Shown: one piece after another, positions 13,886-24,669 of the stretch
Layout of the letters: each line of letters begins with the position of its first letter
Position numbering within the stretch: position 1 is the first letter of the stretch
Assembly: GCF_963678975.1 (NCBI RefSeq)
Contig: NC_089277.1
Coordinates: 23,634,672-23,698,671, forward strand
Length of the DNA stretch: 64,000 nt
Source of the DNA: Dysidea avara
Lineage: Eukaryota; Porifera; Demospongiae; Dictyoceratida; Dysideidae
Reading direction: 5' to 3'
Translations under genes and position numbers: made by a program
The notes under the pieces: model-generated
The model's input: the letters and a program-made list of their open reading frames with translations, nothing else
The model's database searches: none
What the model was told of the DNA's origin: nothing

Positions 13886-14645
13886 TGTATGTATGTATGT
13901 ATGTATGTATGTATGTATGTATGTATGTATGTATGTATGTATGTATGTATGTATGTATGTATGTATGTATGTATGTATGTATGTATGTATGTATGTATGT
14001 ATGTATGTATGTATGTATGTATGTATGTATGTATGTATGTATGTATGTATGTATGTATGTATGTATGTATGTACGTAGGTATGTATGTATGTATGTATGT
14101 ATGTATGTATGTATGTACGTATGTACGTACATAGGTATGTATGTATGTATGTTTGTATGTATGTATGTATGTATGTATGTATGTATGAATGTACGTACGT
14201 AGGTATGTATGTATGTTTGTATGTTTGTATGTATGTATGTATATATGTATGTTTGTATGTTTGTATGTATGTATGTATATACGTATGTACGTACGTAGGT
14301 ATGTATGTATGTACGTATGCTTGTATGTATGTATGTATGTATGTATGTATGTATGTATGTATGTATGTTAGTGCATGATTCAATTATGTTGATAAGCATT
14401 GTTATTATGATGTAATTTAGTTTACATTTTGTGTAGAAGCTAAGACAAGAGGTGTTCTTAATTGAGGAGTGTATAAACTACTGCAAGTGGTACCAGCCTT
14501 TTTGGTGGATGAAAAAAATACTTCTACCAGTGACTTAAATTCAGTATTGTGCATTAAATTGGCCAGTTAAATTCACAAAGAAGTGTTCCATTGCTGTTTG
14601 CTATTCCTGTGCATTAGTACTGTACAGTAGCACATTCTTATAGAT
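13120..14645. mobile_element. giant foldback element with microsatellite in one arm
   Basis: The outer left arm (13120-13430) is complementary to 14375-14645, with shared landmarks CAAACAGCAATGGAAC, GGCTGGTACCACTTGCAGTA and TAAGAACACCTCTTGTCTTAG. The inner left arm (about 13440-13600) is complementary to 13688-13855, with ACCAGGGATAT, CAAGTCTCTTATTGTAAT and CCCTTTAAGGGATGAATT. These are one palindrome whose right arm was split by expansion of (ATGT)n. The left arm has only a short ACGTAAGTACGTACACATG at the matching place. Confidence 0.85.
13856..14370. repeat. (ATGT)n microsatellite, about 515 bp
   Basis: A tetranucleotide tract, perfect for the first ~210 bp and then interrupted by ACGT, AGGT and TTGT variants. 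It lies in the right arm of the surrounding palindrome. Long Met-Tyr-Val-Cys and Tyr-Ile-His-Thr frames here are artefacts. Confidence 0.97.
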
Positions 14646-14809
14646 AAAATAACACTGTGCTAAAGTTGTAAAAAAATGTTATTGCTGGATGAAAGTACGT
14701 ACTTACATGCACTTAAGTTACACAATTAGATTGTTAATGACCTATCATTGCAGAGTTAGTAATTTTAACAAATTGGTACGTAATCTCTATTCAGTGAGAG
14801 TTTCTTACA

Positions 14810-15435
14810 GGTTTTTGCAATTTACCTGTAAGAAACCTGTACTGCAGTAGAGTTTGTCGCCTTTGCAGTAGAATTCATCCCGTTTGCAATTGAATTCGTC
14901 GGTTTTGCATGCAATTGATTTTGTCACTTTTACATTAGAATTCATCTCGTTTGCACAAGAATTCATCCATAACAAGATTGGCAGCTACAGTAAACACAAA
15001 AACAAGTTGTAGCAGCTGCTCCATGATCTTGTTGAAGTACAATTGTTGTAAACAACTGTTTATAAGGCAACGATTCTTCTGCTATGGCTTCTTCAGCAAC
15101 ATTTGTAATTGTGCTTCACCACTGGCGATGGGTATGGTCACTCACAAACAAGCTAATTAACTTGACAGACAGCCAATAGCTTTGCAGCTTCAATTACTCT
15201 CTAGTGAGCTATAGTGTCTCAAGTGGTATTCTCTGTGACAAAAATGATTCACCTTGTGATGAGTGGCTGGTTTCTTGCAGTCAATGTAGGTCTTGTGTGA
15301 ACATGACAAATTCTAATGCAAAGCAACTAAATCAATTGCAAACCAATGAATTCAATTGCAAATGGGACAAATTCTACTGCAAAGGCGACAATTTCTATTG
15401 CAAACATGATGAATTCAATTGCAAAAACCTGTATC
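14810..15435. repeat. inverted pair of ~20-bp minisatellites
   Basis: The left block (about 14815-14970) has degenerate units around GCAATTGAATTCRTC. The right block (about 15305-15430) has the complementary units GATGAATTCAATTGCAAA and GACAAATTCTACTGCAAA. Both blocks abut the sequence AACCTGTA. The middle (about 14975-15300) is unique. The plus-strand frame over the right block reads EFNCK / KFYCKGD repeats, most likely fortuitous. Confidence 0.7.
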
Positions 15436-15602
15436 AAGCAATACACTACTACTGTTTAAACAGGGATCCCCTAAAATGACGTGTGATACCTAAAATTCCA
15501 CCTCTAAACATTATCTTAGAAACATCTTACGAAAATCACCTTTATGGAATAATGTTAGTCCATCTAACATCAAATACAGCATTATAGGCAATTACAGGTA
15601 AC

Positions 15603-15678
15603 ATCAAAATTTGAGTTTGATTGATTTTTTAAAAGTTCTATATAACTTTAAAAAAATCAATCAAACTCAAATTTTTGT
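15603..15678. repeat. short perfect hairpin
   Basis: The arms AAATTTGAGTTTGATTGATT and its complement enclose a ~20-bp AT-rich loop. It directly precedes the repeat at 15690. Confidence 0.85.
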
Positions 15679-15689
15679 CTGGCTGCTTG

Positions 15690-16100
15690 ACCATGGTTGC
15701 ATGGCTGGAGGCCAAACGAACCAGTGCACAGTCACCATTTTGCGCCACAATTACAAACTCACCAGTGGGATGTGCCTTTTGGGGTTCCAACGAGTGTGTG
15801 CCATGTGTATCCTGTCTTTCCTTTTGTCTTTCAATCAGGCTGGTTGTTGATGAAACCATATCCAGGTGTTAGTTTTCCAAAACTTTTCTTGAGTAGTATA
15901 TTTAGACACCACACAATTATTTTAAAGCACTTACGACTGTTGTAAAAAAATATTAGACACCTGGTAGATGTCTGTAACTTCATAATAGGTTTGAGACCAT
16001 GCCCATTAATGATTTTGGTTGATTAATACCAACCAAGCACCTCTAAACAATCTATTTACTCAAACACAATGACCACACCCCTTATTGGTTTAGCTGATAA
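15690..16100. repeat. diverged dispersed repeat, copy 2
   Basis: The partner of 1-440 in the same orientation. See that entry for shared blocks. It carries short open frames on both strands but none is shared intact between the copies. Confidence 0.55.
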
Positions 16101-16934
16101 GGAATAATGGTTGTATCTTCACTAAAGCTATCGCTTTGTACTATCTAGACATTTGTACCATGTAGTGTACATATCTACTACGTATATACGTACAGTACAG
16201 TCAATATATACATAATAATTGCTCATTTACATAAAATAGTGTTTGTATAGTGTGAATAACTAACTAATAGATTTCTTAGTGCTACTAAGAGTATTTCTAC
16301 CTAGTAACAGTAACTTTAAGCTGTCTGCTCTTTTGTGGTTGGAATAGAAACTAAAGGTTTAAATTGAAACACTTTCATAATGTTCATAAGGTTAGATAAC
16401 CTTTTTGGTATTGACCACAAGTACAGATGTACATATGTATAAACATGACAGCTTTTTTCTGACAAGTTGCTATGAAATTTGAAATTATATATTTAACAAA
16501 CTTTCTACTGTCTACTTGTCTGCCTGTTTGAACTTTGATACTTGCACACTTTATAAATTATTGAAATTTTATTGAACATTCCCAGTAAAGGTTACTATTC
16601 TTAGACACAGTGTCAATGTGTAAGTGATTTCTTGTTGTGGTAACCTGTATGGTTGAAACTGAAATCACATTGTACTTTCATAATTTTAATAAGGCTAGAT
16701 GACCTTCTTAGCAAAATAGCAAATACATATAGGCTTATCTTAGAATTATATGAAGTATTCTGTCCAATTATTGAAGGAAGTCTATACTTGTATAAACCTA
16801 TTGTTTCTGTAAGGAATCATATTCTGCATTCCTGTTTAAACTTTTTGTAGATCATTATATTAACCATTGTACCTATGTATCATCAAGAGTACATAATAAA
16901 AGAATAGAATACTCTTGGTACAGTGTATCATGTA
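16101..16934. other. no gene recognised
   Basis: AT-rich spacer. Two stretches (about 16340-16400 and 16630-16690) share GAAACTGAAATC / TTCATAA-type wording, a possible weak local duplication. No coding evidence. Confidence 0.4.
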
Positions 16935-17129
16935 TCAGTGCACATGTAACATTTTAGCCCACACAGTGTGACTTAGAAACAGTACCATAAGTCCATATGT
17001 ATTACCACGAGCCTGTGTATGAATTGCTTGAGTATAAAGTACCTTGTTGAATGCTTTGCTAAAGTCTAGCAAAATAACATCAGTTTGGCTTCTGTTACGT
17101 AACCCTTCGAGGACCGAATTAATTTTCAA
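16935..17129 (-). pseudogene. LINE reverse transcriptase fragment
   Basis: The minus-strand frame reads GLRNRSQTDVILLDFSKAFN. TDVILLDFSKAFDKV is the conserved RT segment holding the first catalytic aspartate. It is surrounded by unrelated sequence and no other RT motif follows, so this is a relic of under 200 bp. Confidence 0.65.
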
Positions 17130-18046
17130 GTGTGGCGTAACTTTCTGTTATAAGGAAGGCATTGGTCTACTGTAAAACGAAGACGGATTATTGTTTGGCA
17201 TGTAATTTCATACACAGCAATAATATCATAACAGTTTTGTTCTACACAAAACAGTACTTGTGATATAAAGCGATGAATGGGTGATGTCATCTCCACTGAA
17301 CATCTGCTTTGTTGTTTCTTAATTGCGAATTCATGAGATAGTCATGTGATCTTTTGTATACAAATTGAATCACCATCATGAGCTGAGTGTGATGGCATTT
17401 AGTTTGATGCACTAGGACGAAGTGCCATCAAGATATGGTCGATCAAAGTAGCAGGTGTAGAGTAATGGCGGACTAGAATTGAAAGAGCTACTTTTTCTTG
17501 GCGGCCTAGCAGCAGAGATTGTTCAAACAAAGCAATACTTGGTGTGAATTTCATGCCGAGTATCGTGGTGTTGGTGAATTTTTTCTATAGTGTACTGATA
17601 AGTAGTAATAACGGCTTATACCAGCCCATGTACTTGTGTCCAATCTATTGGACTTTGGTCTTCGAAGGGTTACTATCCGTTTAGAACTCACAACAATGCT
17701 TTATCGTATTCATAAAGCTTTGAAGTTTTACAAAGTACATGTATGTACAGTTTGGCAAATATATGTAGTACACTTTCAAAAGTACACTTTTACATGTATG
17801 CTTTCCCACGCAACATTCTGTAAATTATAAACTATTGTGTAAATTTATGTGCATACACTATATACTTTATAATCCAAAGAACTACACACATACATGCATA
17901 CATACAGGTTACATGTCTATGCATAAACTCAAAACTAGCCTAGCTACATGTAACTACAGTACCCACTTATTTGAGGTACACTACATTTAGTCACTATAAT
18001 ATACAACAAATCAACTTGATACAGTAGATGTGTACATACATAGCTG
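17130..18046. other. no gene recognised
   Basis: Region downstream of the membrane-protein gene on the minus strand. It probably holds that gene's 3' UTR near 18000-18046. No other coding region is supported. Confidence 0.4.
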
Positions 18047-20263
18047 CTAATTCAGTTCAGTTGCTGATAACTGTGAGTGCATGGTGTCCATCTGTTGAGT
18101 GGTGTCCATCTTTTGAGTGGTGTCCATCTTTTGAGTGGTGTCCATCTGTTGAATGGTATTTTTTACTCCCACTACAACCTTGTTATCTGGCTTTAATACA
18201 AAATAAGTAAACAAAGCAATTAGGAATGGATATTCAAGATTTTGGAATTCACGGTAATCACTGAAGCTGGTTCCCAGTGTCAAAATGTAAAGCATGGTGA
18301 TTAAATAATACATTATAGTTGCAAATATAGCAATTGAAGAAACAAGGTGCTTTTTCCCTCCCTCACCATTATACGCAGCGAATATAGCCAATAATATACC
18401 AAAGATGCAAAGAACAAAGACTGCTATACCAATACAAGTAAGTATGGTTTCCAAAGGGTTGTCAACAAATGCTAGTATCAGAAAAGGCAAAAAGTAGGTC
18501 ACAAAAAGTGTGATGTTTAGTATTATTAGTGCTGGAGTTATTATTTCCACCAAATGCTTAACAGAATCCTCATCAGTAATTTCCTGGTAGCCGCTTCTGA
18601 GCTGCAGTTTCTTACATTGTCTTTGCCATCTTCTTAGTGGTCTCACAACAACCAAACCAACAGTAAATATTGTAGAGATTAAAGAAGATACCAGGTAAAT
18701 GTATGGTATGGCCCGGTCATCTACTCTGTTACTATCGTTCTTGCGATCATCGTAAAAACTGGAAGCTTTCCTATGAAATACTTCATTCCCATACTCAATA
18801 AGTCTTGCACATGATATAATTTGTATTACAAGTATTGCTATAGTTAGTATCACATGTAAGGTTATCACAGTTGGCAAATATGCTTTTCTTATCACTTCGT
18901 CATATCCTAGTTTGTACTTCAAATATTCGTCATCTTGTTTATACAGAATTGTTGTAAGTTTGTGAACTCTTTTACTGATGTAAGCAGGCACTACTGAAAC
19001 AAGAACTAATGGTGATAATATTGGAAGTAATATTAACAAAATCCACATTACTTTAACCGCATTGTAATTGTCAGTTTCACCTGGACTGTATGCATGGAAG
19101 TAATATTTACTGATGAACTGTATTGGTTGATCATGGTAGCCAGTCACTGCATATGTTTTTATCTGTAGATAAGGAAAAAAATTATACTACGTGCTTTTAA
19201 GCGTGCTCTGTACTGTACTGCACATTGCTTAGCACTACTAAAGTCTTGCTAAATATGTAACTGTATCCTCAATTATCTCATAACCTAAAAATGGCAGAGG
19301 GCATTTTGTACACAGAGAGGTACTATAAAATTATTGGGACAGATAGCATTTTGTTATGATCTAATAGTATTCTACAGCAGGGCTACAATTTACCGCAAGA
19401 CATGTCATGCTTCCAGTGAATTCCAAACCATTTTGTTCTACTGACATTAATCTTCATAGCAAAAGAAACACCCGCTGGAAAAAATACAGTGACTATTCAG
19501 CTTAGTTTTTGTTTTGTCAATACGTATACAAATTAATACACTTTTATTATTGTCTATAACCTTGTTATACATTGTACATTTGTTCTAGCACCCAGCACAT
19601 GCAACTTCTATAGCTTGCTTGTGAAGCAGTAGGTGAACAAGAACTGACTTGAGTTTAAAAACCCTGCACTATCGTGCAAATGGGGTGCAAAACCCAAAAC
19701 ATATTTTGTGGGGAAACCATATACTAACAGTACAGAGTGCATTTGATCATTTTGTTATATTAAATTACCAGGTATGTTAAGCGGGACAGCAGTTTACCAT
19801 AGGCATTCTCACAAAGACATGGTAGTTGGATGGATACACCGTATTCCACAATATTTATTGTAAACAATGAAAGTGACACCAGTGCTTTTGGGCCAAGTAA
19901 GTAAATAGATGATGTACTCCAAATGTATAGTTCACTGTTGTGTAAACAGTTGATGCTTTTATCTTCAATCATATCATAGTTCTCATCACTAATGTTGGAA
20001 ATAGAAACTTGAAAGTTGTAAATAATCCTAACAAATTGTGCAGAATCTTTTCCAGTTCTATAGAATGCCTCAGTAAGTTGATCCAATAAATCTTGATTGC
20101 ATAATATGTATGCATGAAGCTCCTGGTATTTTTCAATGCAGCTCACATTCTCTCTGTCATTACAACGAGTGATTTCATCACATACCATACCCTTAGCTTT
20201 GTCGTGAAGCTGACAAGTTATAAAGACTACAATTATTGAAAACGTGACTAAGGAAGAACTCAT
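18047..20263 (-). CDS. multi-pass membrane protein with signal peptide, 3 exons, ~548 aa
   Basis: I do not recognise the family. My preferred model has three exons: 20263-19798, 19474-19394 (81 bp) and 19146-18047. All junctions are phase 1 with GT-AG signals, and the total is 1647 nt, divisible by three. The start ATG opens a hydrophobic signal peptide (SLVTFSIIVVFITC). About 190 extracellular residues with several cysteines follow. Exon 3 then encodes about seven hydrophobic spans, including VMWILLILLPILSPLVLVSV, IIVIL-type helices and FVLCIFGILLAIFAAY. The tail carries four imperfect MDTTQ repeats made by an 18-bp minisatellite at about 18085-18150. Signal peptide, ectodomain and seven spans suggest an orphan surface receptor or transporter; that is inference. 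An alternative two-exon model (donor 19769, acceptor 19162, phase 0) skips the middle exon and is also in frame. Confidence 0.7.
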
Positions 20264-20861
20264 GATACCTAGTGTTGTCTATATTTTCACGGCCGATTAT
20301 ATTTACAGCAGATATTTCTTGGTTTTTATAGTCAGTGCAATTGTTATGCATGCATATGCATCCATTGCATACATGCAAAAGCTCTGATCATGGCATGTAA
20401 CCACTAACTTCCTGCTAATAAGCCACTGATTTCCTGTTAATAGCCTGGTGATTAGCTAATAATGAATAATGTGGTTTGTACTGTGAATTTCTTGCATTAC
20501 CACGTGCTGTGTATTAACGTGTGCACGAAGCATCACATTGTTAGAGTATACTTTATTTTACATAAAGTAGCAAAGGGTCTTTTAAGCAAATATAAAGCTG
20601 GTGTGTGAAAGATTCAGAACAAATATGAAAAATACTGTGGTTATGGGGTTATGGGTTAACAACAGTTATGAAAAGTACAGAAAACAGCCAAGCAATTAAC
20701 AAAAGTGTAGTTTTTTTGTTTTTTTTTTGGCCATGTACATCAAATAAACAAATATATTTTTACTGCTGCTACTATATGTGTGTAACAATGACCACCATAC
20801 TATATGAATGCCTACAAAAGTTGCATGTACGTGCATACACTACATATGGTGGGTGACCTTG
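20264..20861. other. upstream region of the membrane-protein gene
   Basis: Presumed promoter and 5' UTR of the minus-strand gene. I see no certain TATA box or other motif. Contains runs of T and AT-rich sequence only. Confidence 0.35.
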
Positions 20862-21563
20862 CAGGGCCGGAGCCCAGAGATTTTGAGTGGTCAGGCCATT
20901 CATGGACTGCAATGGAGGTCATAGTCATGCACACTACATTTTATTGATTTGAAATTTAAATCAGATTATCTACTGTAATTTTTTTGTGGGTGCTAGCTAC
21001 AGCATGCATTAGCATGCTAAGCTAAAAAAGTCTGGGGGCATGCTCCCTGGGAAAATTTTTGAAAATACATGTTCTGAAATGGCATCTGGAAGCTATTTTA
21101 CATACACGGTCTCTTCCTGCATTTTAACACCAAGAATATATCCAGGTAATTTTGTGCTACTGTATACCAATTAATTCAATTTAATATATAGCTAGTAGCT
21201 AATTTTACTTTCATGATATAAAGTGAATTTAGTTCTTTTGAGATACAGAAGCAATTTTGATTGTAATTGTTAATGCTTAACATGCATTATCAATTAGCCT
21301 ATTGTGCAATTCTATGCAGATGGTTCACTGGAAAGTAATTTGAAGACAATTAAAATGGATATAATGGTTTAGATCAACCAGACTGAACGAGTGTAAAGAG
21401 TACTGATATTGTATACTGAATGCTCTATTATCACGATGACTGTTCTATTAGAGTATAATGTGATGACTGCTCTATTAGAGTATCTCGATCTTTTTGCAAA
21501 TCCAAGTGGTTGAAAAGTGGTACGGCCAATGCCGGACCGGCCGGACCATGGGCTCCGGCCCTG
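20862..21563. mobile_element. CAGGGCCGGAGCC-TIR element, ~700 bp
   Basis: The left terminus CAGGGCCGGAGCCC is mirrored at the right by GGGCTCCGGCCCTG. The interior is non-coding and includes two units of the 20-bp motif on the minus strand (21418-21490). No clean target duplication is visible. The short element at 62729-63070 has similar CAGGGCC ends and an 8-bp duplication, which suggests hAT-like behaviour. Confidence 0.6.
21418..21490 (-). repeat. CTCTAATAGARCAGTCA motif, two to three units
   Basis: Reverse-complement units, ending in GAGTATCTCGATCTTTTTG, the same AAAAAGATCGA leader seen at other sites. It lies inside a TIR element. Confidence 0.8.
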
Positions 21564-21974
21564 CTGACTCAGTGCCGCGGCCTTGTACAACAAATACCAT
21601 ATAGCTGGTAATTTTCGAAAGGTTTTTATTTTCGGATATTTCGAAGAGGCCCTTCTCTTCGAAAATAAATTCCCATGTCCGGTTGCTTTTCGAAAATAAA
21701 TTCCCACAAGTGAAGGCAACCGGCGTCCAACTTTCGGCGATTCGTTCGTGTATTCCTCGAGTTTTAGCTCAGTATTGCTGATGATAATGGGTAAACTGTA
21801 TCATTACTGTACCAATAACCAGAAAACAGGTGATCCAGTATGGGAATTGATGCCGTCTGCCTAGAATCTATGCGAGAATCTATGGTGATTAGGATACTAT
21901 GAGCTAGCTATGATCGAGCGTGATCGTACCAGTGAGTTCACTCCACCCGAGACTCCCTCAGTCTTCTCTCCAGT

Positions 21975-22265
21975 GCACAGGAATGGGGATTATTGCATCA
22001 AATTTGTAGATCTACCAGTGCCACTTACCTGGGAGTAACAATAGATGAACACCTGAAATGGACAAACCATATCCAACATGTTACCTGTAAAGCAAACTCA
22101 GCCAATGCCTTTTTGCGACGTAATATTAGCTCTTGCACTCAACAAACTAAGAAGCTGTGTTATCTAGATTTAAGATTTAAGATTAGGTACTGGGCAGTCA
22201 GCTCAGCTGGTTTGCCCAGGGGGTGAAAACCCCAAATGGTACAATCAAATACATACATACATACA
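21975..22265 (+). mobile_element. LINE 3' fragment with hairpin and (CATA)n tail
   Basis: The frame contains SATYLGVTIDEHLKW and ANAFLRRNISSC, the segment just after the RT core of CR1/L2-type LINEs. The coding part is then lost. The 3' UTR has the stem TGGGCAGTCAGC...GCTGG..TGCCCAGG, followed by a (CATA)n tail at about 22248-22266. Confidence 0.75.
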
Positions 22266-22366
22266 TGCAATTTGATAATTAATTACAGTAGTGAAGGTTA
22301 AGTACGTAAATAAATTCATCCAAATTTCTTGATTCTATTATATTAATTGGCAACTCATTCCAGTCT
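22266..22366 (-). mobile_element. LINE C-terminal scrap
   Basis: The minus strand reads DWNELPINIIESRNLDEFI, a variant of the C-terminal WNxLP motif of these LINEs. It is cut at 22366 where another minus-strand LINE tail begins, so the second LINE probably inserted here. Confidence 0.6.
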
Positions 22367-23037
22367 TTTTTTTTATTTTTATTTATTGTTACTGGGCAGA
22401 CGGCAATTGCCGATGCGCCCAGGGGGCGATCAACACCCCAAAGAAATCACACATACACATAAGATATACAGCAAACAATTAGATAGACAATAAGTAATTA
22501 GTAAATGTATCTATGTTTTCTGATTCTATGACAGATACTGGCAAGCTGTTCCAATCTTTGATTGTTCTTGGAAAAAAAGCATGTTGATAATAACTAGTCT
22601 TTACCAGTTCTAGGATAATAACTATATTTATAGGTGTTGAGGGTTGCTTGTGGCAGGATGAAATGATTGGGGTGATGTTGCCTGGTACAAAATTGAGTTC
22701 TTTGATAATGTGAGGGGATGGAGATCGGTAGTGTATCATTAATTATTTTATAGAATAGTGTTAATTTTGATGACTGACGGCGTTGTTGTAATGTAGGTAT
22801 ACTAAGAGAGGACAATAATGATGTAACACTATTTCTGGAGTAATCTGATAAAATCCATCGAGTAGCTCTTCTTTGCACCTTTTCTAACTTATAAATGTCA
22901 GTGTTATAATACGGATCCCAAACTGGGGCGGAATATTCCATAATTGGTCGAACCAATGTTAAATACGCTGTTCTTTTAGTATCAGATGGGCAGTTGTTTA
23001 GGTTTCGTTTAATAAAATTTAGCACTTTGGTTGCTCT
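22367..23037 (-). mobile_element. 5'-truncated LINE 3' end
   Basis: Contains LVRPIMEYSAPVWDPY, KVQRRATRWILSDYS and RTIKDWNSLPVSVI, with one frame change near 22600. The 3' UTR has the stem TGGGCAGACGGC / GCCGATGCGCCCAGG at about 22394-22426 and an A/T-rich tail. It is truncated at its 5' end against the next element, which runs the other way. Confidence 0.8.
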
Positions 23038-23572
23038 AGCAATGGTACATCCTATCTTAGAGTATGCATCAACTGTCTGGTCTCCATACACTAACAGTAG
23101 CATCTACAAGTTAGAAATGGTCCAACGAAGTGCTGCAAGGTTTATTATAAACAATTATTCACCCTGTGCTAGTGTAACTGAGATACTAGATCACCTGAAT
23201 CTACCAACTCTTGAACAGCGACGGAACAATTTGAAGCTAGTTATGATGTATAAAATGGTGCATAGACAAGTTCACATCGATAATGGAACCTACTTAATCC
23301 CAACAGCAAGCCAAACACGAGGTCACGATCAACGATTTTTGCAGCCACACTCCAGAATTGATTCTTATCTTTACTCTTATTACCCCTCTACAATATTATG
23401 GAATAACCTATCTAGCAGTACTGTGGAATCACCTACCTTAAACACATTTAAACAATGTATTAATTATAGCTAAGTACAATCACTACAATTTATTCTTAAT
23501 TTAATCTGTTGTACTATATACTCCATATGGAGGTTTCTGTACAGTAAACAAATAATAATAATAATAATAATC
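23038..23572 (+). mobile_element. 5'-truncated LINE 3' end
   Basis: Starts within MVHPILEYASTVWSPYT, continues MVQRSAARFIINNYSP, NLPTLEQRR and STILWNNLSSSTVES, and stops at 23473. It ends with an (AAT)n tail at about 23549-23570. It is fused head-to-head with the preceding minus-strand LINE at about 23037, both broken at nearly the same protein position. Confidence 0.82.
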
Positions 23573-24669
23573 AGTAAGTCAGTTTTCGGAAAACATCCAC
23601 GCAGCTTCATAATTTGTGACACGAATTTCCGTTTATTTGAAATCCATCCGGACTTTGAAATATGCACTCTTTGAAAATAAAATCTTTCGAAATTCAGATT
23701 TTTATTCTTGTGCGAAAATTTCTGTTTCGAAAATAACCCGCTATACAGTATGTACTGTTTAGTGTAGAAAAGTAGGTACAATACTTGTTAGTTCTACTCA
23801 TAAATACATACATAAGTACGTATGTTGCTTTCAATTTCTGTTTGTTACTGTTAAAAACTACTACTTTACTAAGGTAGTCCACTCCTTGTGTACAGTACTG
23901 TTGTAGTCAGTTATTCCTTGTTGTGGTTTGGTGGTTGCATCTGAGGCTGAAATTGAAAACAAAAGTGGAAATTGAAACACTTTCATAATGTACATAAGAA
24001 ATTGCTGACTTACAGTATGTACTTGGTAAGAAAAACAACAAACCTGCAACTCATTGTTTTCTATATTCTTAGTATCCATAAGCCACTCATTACATTATCA
24101 TCATTACGTGAGTTTGAGTATCCAGTGTCTATTAAGCCCTGGGCATTTATTTCTTAGCATTCACTAGCCGTAGCAGGCATGGTTCTAGCGGGGGTTTCTC
24201 CAGTTTCCAAAAACTAGTCAGCTTTCTAAAATCAAAAAAAAAAATCTTTTAATAAAATTTAAAATATTTGTTAATATAATTTGTTACATTGCTGTAAAGT
24301 ACATAAATCACTTTACATTGCCACACAATGATCCAAACTTGTTTTTCCTGTACTTTTAAGTATGTTAAGTGCCTCAAAAAATAATTATGGTTTTTAACTG
24401 TCACTACAATGTTACAAAGGATTTTCTTGCCTACTCCATTACTTATATCAACAGCTTTGTGACTCTTATGTGAAGCCTATGCAACCTGTTCTTAAAGCCT
24501 ATGTGACCAGCTTGCAAGGCCGTGCACCTAACGAACATGTGCAAGCCCTCATGACTATTTTTTCTGCAGTGTGCTGTAGTACAGCTGTATCATGCAAACA
24601 GTGAAATAGTTTTGCTTATAAATGATGTACATCTTACATATGTACTTTTATTTGTTTGTATATTTTTAG
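23573..24669. other. no gene recognised
   Basis: Presumed intron or upstream sequence of the myosin-like gene. I looked for the preceding myosin exon (region before the P-loop) and did not find it. Includes a short TTTCGAAAATA-type repeat shared with 21615-21710. Confidence 0.4.

Noticed and set aside
13752-14399. Long Tyr-Ile-His-Thr and Met-Tyr-Val-Cys reading frames
   Set aside because: Translations of (ATGT)n in both directions; no other coding evidence.
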